From: Holothuria scabra
Taxonomy: Eukaryota > Echinodermata > Holothuroidea > Aspidochirotida > Holothuriidae
Direction of reading: 5' to 3'
Assembly: GCA_037179385.1 (NCBI GenBank)
Contig: CM074188.1
Span: 20,353,318 to 20,417,317, forward strand
Length of the DNA: 64,000 nt
Part shown: positions 1 through 11,071 of the stretch, one piece after another
Numbering within the stretch: the stretch's first letter is position 1
Layout: every line of letters starts with the position of its first letter
The notes under the pieces: generated by a model
The model's database searches: none
Seen by the model: the letters and a program-made list of their open reading frames with translations, nothing else
Told to the model about the DNA's origin: nothing
Program-made: the position numbers and the translations under genes

Positions 1-59
1 TGAAGTGAGCATTTTATTGCAAACGACAAAAGAAGAAAGCGACTGGCTAGATTCTTCGT

Positions 60-190
60 ATTAGCCTGGAAAATGCCATTTCCGGCCATCTAAGGGGTCT
101 GATTTTTCCAAATTTTCTCTACGCTCCGCGCCAACCAATGGTGGCGCTCCGCTTAGATAATCTTTATGACAAAATAACATTTTGTGGCCA
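60..190. repeat. GC-rich module shared by several hAT-like elements
   Basis: This stretch contains the pair CGCTCCGCGCCAACC / GGTGGCGCTCCGCTTAGAT, preceded by a CATTTCCGGCCATCT segment. Related copies are readable at about 2236-2330, 3450-3670 (other orientation), 5100-5420 (other orientation, twice), 37976-38045 and 40655-40745. Some copies sit inside elements with hAT-like ends, so I read it as internal sequence of a hAT-related family. There is no coding signal. Confidence 0.6.
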
Positions 191-479
191 AGAAAAACCA
201 CAAATACCGATCAATGCTCTTTTATTTGGACTTCTAAAAGTGTGCAAATTTAATGACAAGTTTTACTTCGTAAGGTAGCATAAATGGCATAAGAGTGCAT
301 GTCAAGACACAAAAGTTTCAGTTTTATCCTCATGAACCACCACGATTCAAATTTTAACACTGTTCTTGTCAAAGTTGAAAATCTTGCACCATTTTGCATG
401 TAGGCTCCTTGAAAACGTCAAAAAATTTCCCGACACCCCTCCCCTTAGACCATACTGCATGTCCCTCCCCATTCAGAGA

Positions 480-833
480 AATCCTGTGTACGCCACTGCT
501 TTAGTACATACAAATAAACCAGATACTGTTTACCAAAATAATATACTTTGTTATTTCCGATTGCTCTATGTTTTACTTTAAGATTAAAATACAGGTAATA
601 TTACAAAATGACATGGTAATGTTGTTATACTTGTAAATTTGCATATTTTATATGAAATACATACACATTGACCGGGAAAAGTTTTGGGGAAATTTCATAC
701 CTTTACCCCCCTGGAAAAAATCCTAGCTACGCCACTTTCTTCTACTCAATGTGGTCAATCTACCTGCCAAGTTTGAGATCTCTCAGAGTTACCCTTCTTG
801 AGATATCGTGTTTACAAGCAGGCGTCACATACG

Positions 834-864
<31 letters not shown>

Positions 865-1051
865 ACACACGATATCACCATCGCATAGATTCCTTGCCTG
901 CCTTCGGCAAGGAATTAAAAAAAGTGGTCGTGCTCGTAGAAAAAGCGAAAAAATTTAGAATAAAAAATGTATCTTTTGGTCAATGGGATAGGGCGAGGAT
1001 CATGGTCCAAAATTGTCCCACCCCCTTCTTTCATATTGCTTCCTACGCCAC
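480..1051. mobile_element. Three hAT-type right ends in series
   Basis: The words TACGCCACTG (about 492-501), GCTACGCCACT (about 727-737) and CCTACGCCACTG (ending 1051) are the reverse complement of the CAGTGGCGTAG terminus carried by hAT-like elements elsewhere in the window. No matching left ends are visible, so these are truncated copies or extend left of the window. The segment 915-1051 is closely related to about 38784-39012. No transposase is recognisable. Confidence 0.5.
833..870. repeat. (CA)n microsatellite
   Basis: About 38 bp of CA dinucleotides with one interruption. It produces spurious HTHTHT open frames on the plus strand. Confidence 0.95.
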
Positions 1052-1167
1052 TGTGGGCTACTGCTCTTGCCTTAAACTGACGACGAAACCACTTTATCAA
1101 ATGAAAACTTAAAGAAAAAGCATGCTTCAAGCGAATCTTAAAAATGTTGACCGAAAATGGACTAATA

Positions 1168-1313
1168 GATGTCCACTGTTTAACAAGGTGTTTCTTCATT
1201 GGTTGTTGCCATTGTATTGTATCGATTGTGTTCTTTGTTAGGGTTAGGGATTAGGTTAGGGATTAGGCTATCGTTAGCCAGTTAGGAAATTTTTTTGTTA
1301 AACAGTGCGCATC
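1168..1313. mobile_element. 146-bp MITE with TTAGGG-like interior, copy 1
   Basis: The terminal inverted repeats are readable: the left end contains CACTGTTTAACAA and the right end contains TTGTTAAACAGTGCGCATC. The interior has GTTAGGGTTAGGGATTAGG, which resembles the TTAGGG telomere repeat but belongs to the element. An inverted copy of the same length lies at 56617-56762. ACTAATA occurs just left of the copy and again to the right once the hAT at 1318-2590 is removed, which may be the target duplication. There is no coding capacity. Confidence 0.8.
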
Positions 1314-1317
1314 GCCC

Positions 1318-2590
1318 CAGTGGCGGAGCTGCCATATGGTCGCCCCCCCCCCCTGACGGACCAAAATCATCTATCGGCGCCCTTTTTAGGTTTTAACATA
1401 CTTTACTCTTGCACCATTTTTGACAAAAGACATAATATAATAGCTTTGTTTTAAGGCCTAGATAACAAAATGTTCAAACAGCCATCAGTAATGTACTATC
1501 TGCACTTTATTCTGATGAAAAGGGTCATCTTCTGTTATATAGGGATAGGTTTTGCCGAAACGTATCTTCATGCTTTATACGCACTAATGAATGTTTTCGC
1601 TGTGCTAAGTTCATTGCTTCCACACCAAGCTTGATTATAATATATGCTTACAAAATACACAGACTGACATTAAATTAACCCTCCAGGCCAATAAAACATG
1701 TTACAAAGGGCGCAACAGTAATTGTAGCGCAAATAGCCCTCTTGTTTTCGGGGATAATTGTCAACATAGACAATAAAAGAATAAAAGATACCAAAATAGC
1801 TTCCACAACATTTTTCAAAATCATTTGAAGAGAAAAATCAGGTTAAAATGAAAAAGAATTGTTATCATAGTGGTAATGGTTTAAGAGTTTTAAAGAGCAG
1901 TCTCCATTTTGCTTTTCTTCAAGAGACCATTCACATGATAAATGACTATTACTAACACTGCACGATAATCCCATAAAAATGCTTTATTCTGTACTTCCGT
2001 GGTCTCAAAAGCCAGAAAATTGCATCAAATAAGCTTAAGTTTAGGCTACTTTTATTTATTATGAATTCGGTATCTAGGGAGCCAAGCAGACCTCTTGTCT
2101 TGGCTATTTCTTTAAATGCACTTAATTAATAGCTATTTAAGAGTGGTCACATGATGTAAATTATAATTCTTCGTAATTAGCATTAATATTTCTTAACAGT
2201 TCACCCAGTGTTTTCCCTATTTATATGCGGTAAGTAGGCTTTAGAAATGTCATTTCCAGCGATCTGAGGGGCATTTTGGGCCAAAATTTTCATGCGCTCC
2301 GCGCTAACTCATGGTGGCGCGGAGCTTTTCCCTCTAAAAGAATTTATCCCCCCCCCCCCACCGAATTTTCTTCCGCGGAGGTCCATGTATAGAAAATTTA
2401 AACATGTTTTAATGGAAAAAATTGCTGAGGAGAAATGTCAAAGTAGTCTTCTACCAGGTGCGGAAAATCAAATGGAAAGTCTGAAAAGCCGTGGCTTCGA
2501 TCGTGCTGAGGCTCAGAGTATTTACTCCTTCGAAGCGCCCCTGCAGACCATTTTCGCCCCCTCTGACCGAAATCCCTAGCTCCGCCACTG
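1318..2590. mobile_element. Non-autonomous hAT element with exact 8-bp TSD
   Basis: The left end is CAGTGGCGGAGCT and the right end is its exact reverse complement AGCTCCGCCACTG. Both sides are flanked by the 8-bp direct repeat CATCGCCC (1310-1317 and 2591-2598). An 8-bp TSD with a CAGTGGCG terminus is the hAT signature. The 1273-bp interior has poly-C tracts and a copy of the GC-rich module, but no reading frame resembling a hAT transposase, so it would depend on an enzyme made elsewhere. It is inserted at the right edge of the MITE at 1168-1313 and is therefore younger than it. Confidence 0.88.
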
Positions 2591-2598
2591 CATCGCCC

Positions 2599-3360
2599 CA
2601 CTAATACGAATGTTAAACATAATTTTTTCATAAAATTGGAACCTTACGATGTGCTTAGAAGAGAAATATCCACTCATAATCTTTCAATTTTTACTTAATT
2701 AAATTGCAGTACAGAGAGGAAGATACAGAATATGCAGATGTTACGCAGTGTGCTAGACTGAGTCAACCACCCGCAATTCACATAGACAGATAAAAATCCA
2801 GGACATTTTCTTTATAGCAACATTACCTACCTGATAAGCAGGATGTTACTGCATATTACTTGTTCATTGGTGGGTTTGGAAGCCGAGGAGCAGAGGAAAC
2901 AGGATACATCTTTACTTAATGAAGAGGATTTTAGAATCAATCTTGTAATGAATGGAGAGCCAGTGTAAAAGTACATTAAATGATTGGATAAAACATGAAA
3001 CTTAGCAAATCATGAAAACTGGAGCAGTCGCCTTTACCACGCGAACTAGCGGTTCTATTCACCAAAACGATAGTCTGTTTTTGAAAATACGTTGAAACGT
3101 CTAGTATTAACCTGCTTAAAGGCGAGGATTCAAGGGGGGGGGGGGGGGGGGCTTTAACGGCCTCGGCCCTCCTTTTTCGCAGATCAGCAACAAAACATAC
3201 TGGAAATTAGCAGTGCAACACCCTTACTTCCCTACTTTACTCTAAAGTCAAGCCCCTTTTTTTGGTATGTCTGGGTCCGCGCCTGACTAATAGAAGGAAA
3301 TAAAAGATTAAGAATTCTGCTAACGGAAAGCGCATAGCTTACGAGAGGTGCGGGAGCCAG
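2599..3360. other. No gene seen; G-tract
   Basis: Unique-looking AT-rich sequence with an 18-bp G run at about 3134-3151 followed by GCTTTAACGGCC. No convincing exon, RNA gene or paired transposon ends were found. Confidence 0.5.
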
Positions 3361-4862
3361 GAGGGATGCAGTGGCGTAGCCAGGGTGAAATTTTGGGAGG
3401 CCTAAGGAACAAGTGGGGGGGGGGGCTGGTACCTCGTAGGGTCAGGTGCGGCAAGATTATCTAAGCAGGGCGCCACCATCAGTTGGCGCGAGGCGTACAA
3501 GAAAATTCTGGGCTTTATAAACCTTCCAGATGGAGGAAACGGCACTTCCCACGTGTTTTAAGCTGGATGTACCCAGCCTTGAAATACGAATCTGCCACTT
3601 CTCAAATAGTGAGAATAAAAAAATCAATCTATGAAAAATGGTAACACATACACTTTTTCGTGACCCCAAAACTGGGCATTCTGATCCGTGGCCTGGGGGA
3701 TGAGACTAAAGTGAACCAGTATCTCCCTTTCTCTTGGGAAAAATTGTAAACTTAAGGTGGACGTAGATCGCAACTGCGGCAATATTTGAATGAATTTCAG
3801 CTTTTAAAGGAAAACCGAAAGTAGTTGTGTCCCCTCTGAGAAACGTTCTTTACGTTAGATTTCCTAGATGCAAAATGGTGATATGTTTGGCAAAACTTTG
3901 ATCTGATTATAGCTATACGTTTTAGCATTTTCCTTTTTGGGGAGCATGAAAAATTTCAAAATACTCATTTTAAGTCTTTGTAGACATTTTACAAGAGACA
4001 TACATACTGCCAAAGAAACAATGTTTTCCGGTTTTTAGTGGTGTCTAGATGCAAAATGGTGCAGTATTTGTTCAGCCATCGGTACATTACGTAGTCGAAA
4101 TTAAAATACTACAAGTAAATCTCTCAAAATATTTAAACAGCAAAGCAGAAGTATGGATCATGTGGGAAACACATGAAATCCGGACCTTGTGGACATTTTA
4201 CAAATCCGCCCGGATGCCGGTGTCAACTAGTAAAAAGAGGACTTGTCGGAAAAATCGTTCTAACGCAGTGGCACTTGTCATGGGCAGGAGCGAGGCACGA
4301 CATGGGCTAAATTAAAAGGGGAAGCTTAAGCAAAATTTAATTTTCATATGAGAAAGAGGAACAAAATTTACATAGTTTGGTGAAAGTTCCATTCAAATTG
4401 GACATGTATTTCGTGAGATATCAGTAAATGAAGTCAGTAGATTTGTGTTCAAAAGTGAGTTTGAGGACAGCACAGCTTACATCACTTCCTCACATTGACA
4501 AGGAATGCTTTGTTTTCCTTTATTTTACCAGACTGTTGTGTTTACCTTGAATTTAATAGGAGTATGACCTCCCTGTGGCGGATGCAAAGTTTGTAAAATT
4601 CTCATGCCACTTATGCAATCGCATTTTAATAATAGGGGATTGTTGAGGAGAAAATCCAGTATAAAGTTTAAAGAAAAACAAAAGACTGCCCTTAATGTGG
4701 GAATGTGATGCCATATGTGCTTGCTTCAAGTTCACATTTTGTTGAAAATGTGAAAAATTTACGTGCTCATATGTTGAGAACCACGCATCGGATTCCAATG
4801 CAAATTTCACCGAAATGCTCAGAATAAGTATCTCTCTAACTAGCCAAATCCTGTTGTGACCC

Positions 4863-7756
4863 TAACCCTTTGCTGTTGTTTGGGTCCTTTTGGACCCATG
4901 CGGAGAGCGCGGCTGTCACCCATCTTTACTGTTTCACGCGGAGCTCGAAACTGCGAGTAGCTACCCGAAAATTCGGCCACAACAACGAGAGGGACAATAG
5001 TTTAAGGTCACGGGACAGGGGCGTAGCCAGGATTTTCTTGTGGGGGGGGGGGGGGCAAAGTCGACTCATCGTCCCCAATCTTGACCGACAGGACATGACT
5101 ATCTAAGCGGAGCGTACAAGAAAATTTTTGGTTTTCGAAACCCCTCAGATGGCAGTAAACGACACTTCCCGAGTGTTTTATGCTGGATGTTCCCAGCCTG
5201 GAAATATGGATCTCATTTCTGAAATTTCTCAATTAATGCAAAAAAAAAAAAATCAATCTCTGAAAAATGTTAATACATGTTTCTAAGCGGAGCTCTACCA
5301 TCGATTGGCACGGAGCGTACTAGGAAATTTTTGGCTTTACAAACTCCTCAGATGGCCTGAAACGGCACTTCCCGATTGTTTTAAGCAAGAATATGTTCAG
5401 TCCGACTTCGAAATTCTCCCCGCTTCTTAATTGGAGCGCTTGACAAATATTAAGGGGCTGAATATACTTCTAGCCCCCACTTTTTCATTTTTCATCGCCG
5501 CCACTGGGGTGCGGCATTTTCTTGAGGGAACGAAGCGCCCAAGTGAGGAGCCGAGCGACCGAAGGGGGAGAGGGCGTGGTTCTCCCCCTCCTTCCCGAAG
5601 GAGATTTTGCAATTTTACATCAAAATTGAGTGATCTGGTGAACACCTAAGCTGGAATTTTTTGACATTTTCAATCTTGTATCAATGTTTTTCTTATTCCC
5701 TCTAGAGTTAGTGTGTGGCTGTAAGAGGGTTACTGTACGAGTCAATGTGGCCGCAGAGAATTGTGTTGCACTGAAACAAAACAGCTACTCATAAGGCTTA
5801 CCTTGGCTTAACCAGCGGAATTGACATTTTGCCCTGAAAAACGCCAAAACTCCATTTAAATAAAAAAAATTAAAAAAAATTAGGTCTGGGCGGGAGTAAG
5901 TGCGAACCCCCTGGCTACGGGCCTGTCTCCCTGGGTGCCCCCCTCCCCTTTTGGAATTTTTTGCTGTCTCGAAGAGCTTAGATGCAGTATGGTGCTATAT
6001 TTTGTTCTTTTAATACTAGATTCCAGTGTTTTCCACAGGGGATTTAGAGGGGCCACACACCCTCCTAGTGAAATTGGCAGCTCTCCAAAAAATGCAGCTT
6101 GCATTTTTAGTTCATTGTTCCATTACACATATACAAGTCATAACTGGAAAAATGTGTCTTCTCTCCAGGCTTGGTGCCAGGATTTGCCCGACGAAGGGCC
6201 ACTCTCCGAACGGGGGAGGGGTAGGGTGGGTAGCGACCCCAAGCCCCGGCAGCCAGGATGCCGTCGATGTGTTGGTGAGGGAGATTTGAAGAAAACCTGT
6301 GCACTATACCTGCCATTGCGAGTCATATACGACATAAAATTTGTAGAGGTAGATATTTCCGCACTGATTTAACCGTGAAAGAGGGGGCAAATTTTTTGGG
6401 GGTTAGCCTACACTAAAAAGAATTTGTTCTTATTTAAAGCTTATATAGGTCAATTGTCCGGACATTTGGGCCCTATCGGGCAAAACTTATATTGTACTTC
6501 CTTCTTCGAGTCGATATCGCAAGACTGACACAAGAGATTATTAACTAAGTTTAGCGAAATGAGATGAAATTCCCGACATGCACATTAATCCATTTATTCT
6601 ACTTATTAATTTACTTGAAAAGATGGGAAGGGTTTGTACTTTATTAGCTCTAGGTAACGAAACTGAGGAAGATTGTGCAAAGCGTACCGAACATTTTGGG
6701 TTTTATCGCAGAAATTACTCTTTTGAAAGCCAAAATAACTAATCCGACCGTGGGAAGGCGACAGATTATTCCCGATAGGGAGCGGGCCATGCCAGCGACC
6801 ACAACAGCCGACAGCCCCTCTGTCGAGGGGGTGGTGAGAAGGAGATATGAAGGAGCCCAACAATCCCATGTCATTGCAGCCTGGGGCACATTTTGCACAA
6901 TATCACTTAATATTTTAAAAGACGAGTTGCGCACTGATAGTGTTCTTTTGGGTCTGAATCGTGAAATTGAACAAGCGCGCGAAGCGCGCGAACATTTTTG
7001 GTAGGCTTACAAAAATACCATAGCCTATGTAATCTTTAAGAACAAAAAGAAAATAATAGAAAGTGTAGGGGTTGTAGACCGTATCGGGGATAACATACAT
7101 TGTGTCGAAAACACCTGGAAAACCCGATACAATAGCCAAACTATGCTCCGTGAGTCGCTCACCAACTGACCTATCTCATGACACACACGAGAGAACAGCA
7201 ACTAGGCTTTTTGATATGGGATGGAATTTACGACCTCTACAGAACCTGTGTACTCTGCCTACCCGTTACTTGGTAAATTGGCGGGACTTACACTCCCTAG
7301 ATATGTGGAATGGAAGTATTGAAAAAAGTGAAGTGAATCTACAGCGCGCGTAGCGCGCCGAAAATTTGGGGTTCTTATTAGGGAAATTGTCCCTTGGGAG
7401 CAAAAAACAGGTAAACCGTAGGGGAGACTAGTCGCGTCGGGGACTGCATACTTTATCGTAACGACTAAGAGCCCCCCCCCCCTGTAAAAAATGCAACCGA
7501 TTCCCTCCCTCCTCTTGCCGTTTATCTTTTTTTTTTTGGGGGGGGGGCTCTCCTTCATTTTTTCAACATCGTCCATCGCGTCCCCAAAATTTCTGTGGGG
7601 GGGGGCACTCTGCCTCCCTTGTCCCCCGCTGGCTACGCTAGTGTCACGGCGTGAATAACCTACGGAAGCTGATGCGGGGCGTGCTACGTCCGCTTTTCCG
7701 CCCACTCCCGAGGCGCGCAAATATGCCCCGATTGGAGCACAACGGTAAAGGGTTAA
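4863..7756. mobile_element. piggyBac-like TTAA MITE, split into two halves
   Basis: The left half (4863-5015) starts TAACCCTTTGCTGTTG and carries GGGTCCTTTTGGACCC. The right half (7644-7756) ends CACAACGGTAAAGGGTTAA. Together they match the intact copies at 13216-13464 and 20044-20302. The break falls in GGTCACGG, where the hAT at 5016-7643 inserted. TTAA target sites and CCC...GGG ends are piggyBac features; the left TTAA has decayed to CTAA here. There is no coding capacity. Confidence 0.8.
5016..7643. mobile_element. hAT-like element inserted in the MITE
   Basis: The left end CAGGGGCGTAGCCAGG and right end CTGGCTACGCTAGTG are imperfect inverted repeats. Flanking octamers TCACGGGA (5008-5015) and TCACGGCG (7644-7651) agree at 6 of 8 positions, and comparison with intact MITE copies shows the insertion point directly. 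The 2.6-kb interior has G/C homopolymers, two degenerate copies of the GC-rich module (5105-5230 and 5283-5400) and two GCGCGC dyads near 6974 and 7344. Open frames inside are short, overlapping and low-complexity; none resembles a transposase. Confidence 0.7.
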
Positions 7757-8298
7757 ACCCTTCTTTTAAGGATGGAAGGGAAGAATTATTCGAAGGCAGT
7801 GCCTTTCCTTTACGGCTTATTTTGTGTTCCATAAAGTATACAAATGGTCGTGTAAGAATGGTCTCCAGTGTATGATTGCCTTGTTTTCAGTAAATCAACC
7901 AGCCACCCGAAAGGCAGAAAAGGTTTTAACCTAGCAAAGTCACATTCGAGTTTGTCGTGCATTTCATCTTCCAAGTAAAATGCGATAAACGACAGTGCAG
8001 ATTATATACGGTGTCTAATTCAGTTAAAGTAGGCGTTTTAAAGAAATTACTTGATTTCATACGTGCGCACAAAATGTGTTTGACACACATTCATGCACGT
8101 TTTCTCAATTGTTGCACATTTTATTTATTTATTGTTTTTGAAGGAAATACTTCAATGTTTATTTCCGTTCAAGCATTTAATTTTTTCTCGATTACTTTAT
8201 CAAGACCCCAAAAATCTGGGAGGGGGCTGAAGAAAATCAGGGGGACCTAAGTCCCCCAACCCTCCCCCCCCCCCCGGGGCTACGCCACTGGTGGGATG

Positions 8299-9372
8299 GA
8301 ATAGAATATTTCTACCTTGAAAACAAGACAAGTCTGCTTGTCCTTGGGTTAGGAGAGCGGAGAACAAACATGCTTGCGCTTAACATACTGTACCTACGGT
8401 AGAAGTCTATCATACTACCCACAATTACATGTAAAGCATTGTAATTATTACAAATTAAATCTGTGGATTGATTAATACTACTAAGCTTTTACATAGCCCC
8501 CAGATATTCTTGAGACCCCCAATAATTGTTTGTTGCAGTTTCCACTAAAATGTGTAAAAAGAAAACATATAAAAAACCGAGTCCCCTGTTTATTACCTAA
8601 ACCAGCTATCCTTCATTTACACAACAGATTTTAATTTTCATATTTGGTGCTTGTTAATATAACAGCTGAGTTATACTTTCTAGAGGGATAAAACGTTTTT
8701 TGCCAAACAATGTCTTCCAGCCATAAAATGTTATTTATTTTATCCGACAAGTAGGATATTAATAGAAAACGTTCGCTCGGTTTTACAACTTGCCTCCCTA
8801 TAGTGAAGTTAAGAAAAATATATAGCGCGGACCCAGTTGTTTTTCTTTAAAAAAAATATCGCAAAAAATGTTGCTAGGCGTTTCTCCGGTACTTTGACAC
8901 TCAAAAGTAGAGCAGAGTCACAAAAGGTTGAAAGTCCCAAACCTACATTGCAGTTCTGTTTACTAATCATTGTCATGATCAGTTAATACGTCGTATTATT
9001 TACCAGTTCTTTTTTCCCTCGCATGATAAAGGATCATGCATCCAACTTCTTCGGATCACAACAACATCAATTACAATCGAATATTTTCAATCGCTTGAAT
9101 TCTTCTTTCATAGTAAATTCTATAACTCCATGAACTTTAATTTAATAAGCTTGTATTTTTTGATCAACCTTTTCTAGAAGTGTATTTGTTTACACTTCAA
9201 TTCCGAAGTCTCCCCCACTCATTAAAATTTTTTATGAGAAACGCAGATATTTTCAAAGAACCTGGCGATGCGAAGTACGTAAGCTATCACGTGAGACCTC
9301 AGTAGTATACAAGTTGACCCATACCAGATGCAGAAGACGTAAACGATTCTACGATTATACGCTTTGTTACAA
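8299..9372. other. No gene seen
   Basis: AT-rich, apparently unique sequence downstream of the 4.9-kb hAT element. No coding exon, tRNA or paired transposon termini could be supported. Confidence 0.5.
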
Positions 9373-9379
9373 TATAAAG
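9373..9379 (+). promoter_or_regulatory. Possible TATA box
   Basis: TATAAAG lies 47 bp upstream of an ATG that opens a short frame ending at a good splice donor. A GC-rich CATCTGGCGCCG segment falls where transcription would start, about 25-30 bp downstream. This is a sequence-motif call only. Confidence 0.3.
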
Positions 9380-9425
9380 CTTCGCCATCTGGCGCCGTAA
9401 CCAGTTGGTCGCAAGCATTTTCTTA

Positions 9426-9474
9426 ATGGAGAAGTTTACCCAAGATCGTCGTAAACTCTTGTTCGATTTTATCT
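9426..9474 (+). CDS. Possible first coding exon, unknown gene
   Basis: An ATG opens a 16-codon frame reading MEKFTQDRRKLLFDFI, ending in phase 1 at a GTGAGT donor. A TATAAAG motif lies 47 bp upstream, so promoter, start and donor are correctly ordered. I do not recognise the peptide, found no downstream exon that clearly continues it, and the base before the ATG does not give a strong initiation context. It could be a chance arrangement. A transcript, or conservation of the 16-residue peptide, would be needed to raise it above tentative. Confidence 0.25.
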
Positions 9475-11032
9475 GTGAGTGTTTTCATATGGATTTATGA
9501 ATCAATAAAGTAAGATTTTAAGGCACCACTAACAGCCATCAGCTAAATGACATCAAGATGTAGGGACACCACTGAAATTCTCCAGCGTGTCTTCTATCCA
9601 TCTGACCAAGTGGCCTCCTCATTTTCCCGGTGTAAGCATGTATGCCACAAGGCACGGTACGTACACGCATTTGACATGTAATTCACATTTATCCCGTTCG
9701 CAAAGAAAAACAACCGTTCAGATGGTAAGAAACACATTTCTACTGATATATTTCGGTATGTTTATCAGTTTATTATATTAGTGTGTTCACGCTTACGTCA
9801 CTGCTTGGCAGTGGTTGGCATACAGCATGCGCAAGAACACGTGCGTACATGTTAGGCGTTGCGCGTATTAACGCTTGTGCGATTGCACGCAGAAAGTACC
9901 TGGACGAATAAAAATCTACCTTTCATTGTCACAGCCATGACGTCATTTTTTTGTAAACACTGAATGACTCTGTATACCTTGTGCATTGACGACATAATGA
10001 CGTCATCCTTTGAACAAAACAATGGAACACGTGGCCACACGCAAACGAATTCGCCCTACACGTGTAGCAGACATTCGACTGGTTAACAAATCAGCTGTTT
10101 GCATTTGTCTGTGTTGGTTTGTTCTGTCCCAAAGGAGGGCGTACTTTCCGCTCTGTGACATCATATGCACAAAGTCTGTACAATTGATTTAAAAGTCCCA
10201 GGTTCAGGTGGTGCGAAACATCCCATCCATTGAATGTCATATGGGTTGAAATATGCTTCAAATAGTGTCAAGAATAGCATATTACTCTGCATAACAACAG
10301 TCCTCTTCCTATTGCAAAATTCACCAAAGGGGAGGCGAACACCCTAACCCCCTTCTAGGACAGTGATCAATCAAACTTTGCGCCACTGTGTCAAAACGTT
10401 TTGAAAGGGCGGTGTTCAATATTAAATGTCCAAGGTAGTTCATGATTCATGCGTAATTATCCAGCCACGTGAATTTCTGGTACTAACTTAATCAGATTTA
10501 GGTACATTGACACAACAGTGACTGAACCCGCTTTTGGCAATTAAGATAATGTATACAGAAGTTTGTCTCCAAATGCTTAAGTTCACAAAAATGCCCTGAT
10601 ACTCGGAAACGCAGCTTTTTCTGCGAGCTTTTTATTTTGCATATAAAACAAGGCATCCTTCAAATTAGGAATAGCTAGATCTTAATGAATGGGGTTGGGT
10701 GAGCCTACCGAAGAAAACAAGCGATTTTCATAAGAAGCACTTGGAAAATTACCAATGGTTAATCAATGTGAAACCTAAATTGAAAGAATTTTAAAAATTG
10801 TAAACGTGATTAGTAGGCCTATTCTCTCTCACTCACTCCTTCAACCAGTGACAGTCGGCAGTCGTTCTTCTGTGGGTAATATTTCGACCTAATTAGAGTT
10901 AAAAGCCACTCCGAACAGAGTGATATTTCAATCGATTTCCACTGAATAAAATAGTAAAATTACAACAGTACTGTTATACCTTCAGTAGTAGATTTCGTTC
11001 TTTCACATTTATAGATTAACAGAGCAATCATT

Positions 11033-11071
<39 letters not shown>

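Larger units (their letters stand above)
3369..8290. mobile_element. hAT element, 4.9 kb with nested insertions
   Basis: The left end CAGTGGCGTAGCCAGGG begins at 3369 and the right end GGGGCTACGCCACTG finishes at 8290. The flanking octamers GAGGGATG (3361-3368) and GTGGGATG (8291-8298) agree at 7 of 8 positions, as expected for an ageing hAT target duplication. About 2.0 kb belongs to this element; the remainder is the piggyBac-like MITE at 4863-7756 and the hAT inside that MITE. The element's own sequence contains G/C homopolymers and the GC-rich module at 3450-3670. No transposase frame is visible, so it is non-autonomous or decayed. Confidence 0.75.

Noticed and set aside
668..1112. Overlapping frames with HTHTHT
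   Set aside because: They run through the (CA)n repeat and hAT ends, with no splice or homology support.
1510..1565. CTGATGA followed by CCGAAACGTA inside the hAT element, resembling a hammerhead ribozyme
   Set aside because: The intervening 38 bases do not form a stem II next to the core, so the match is probably chance.
4049..4315. 88-codon plus-strand frame
   Set aside because: It lies within the 4.9-kb hAT element and resembles no transposase or other protein I know.
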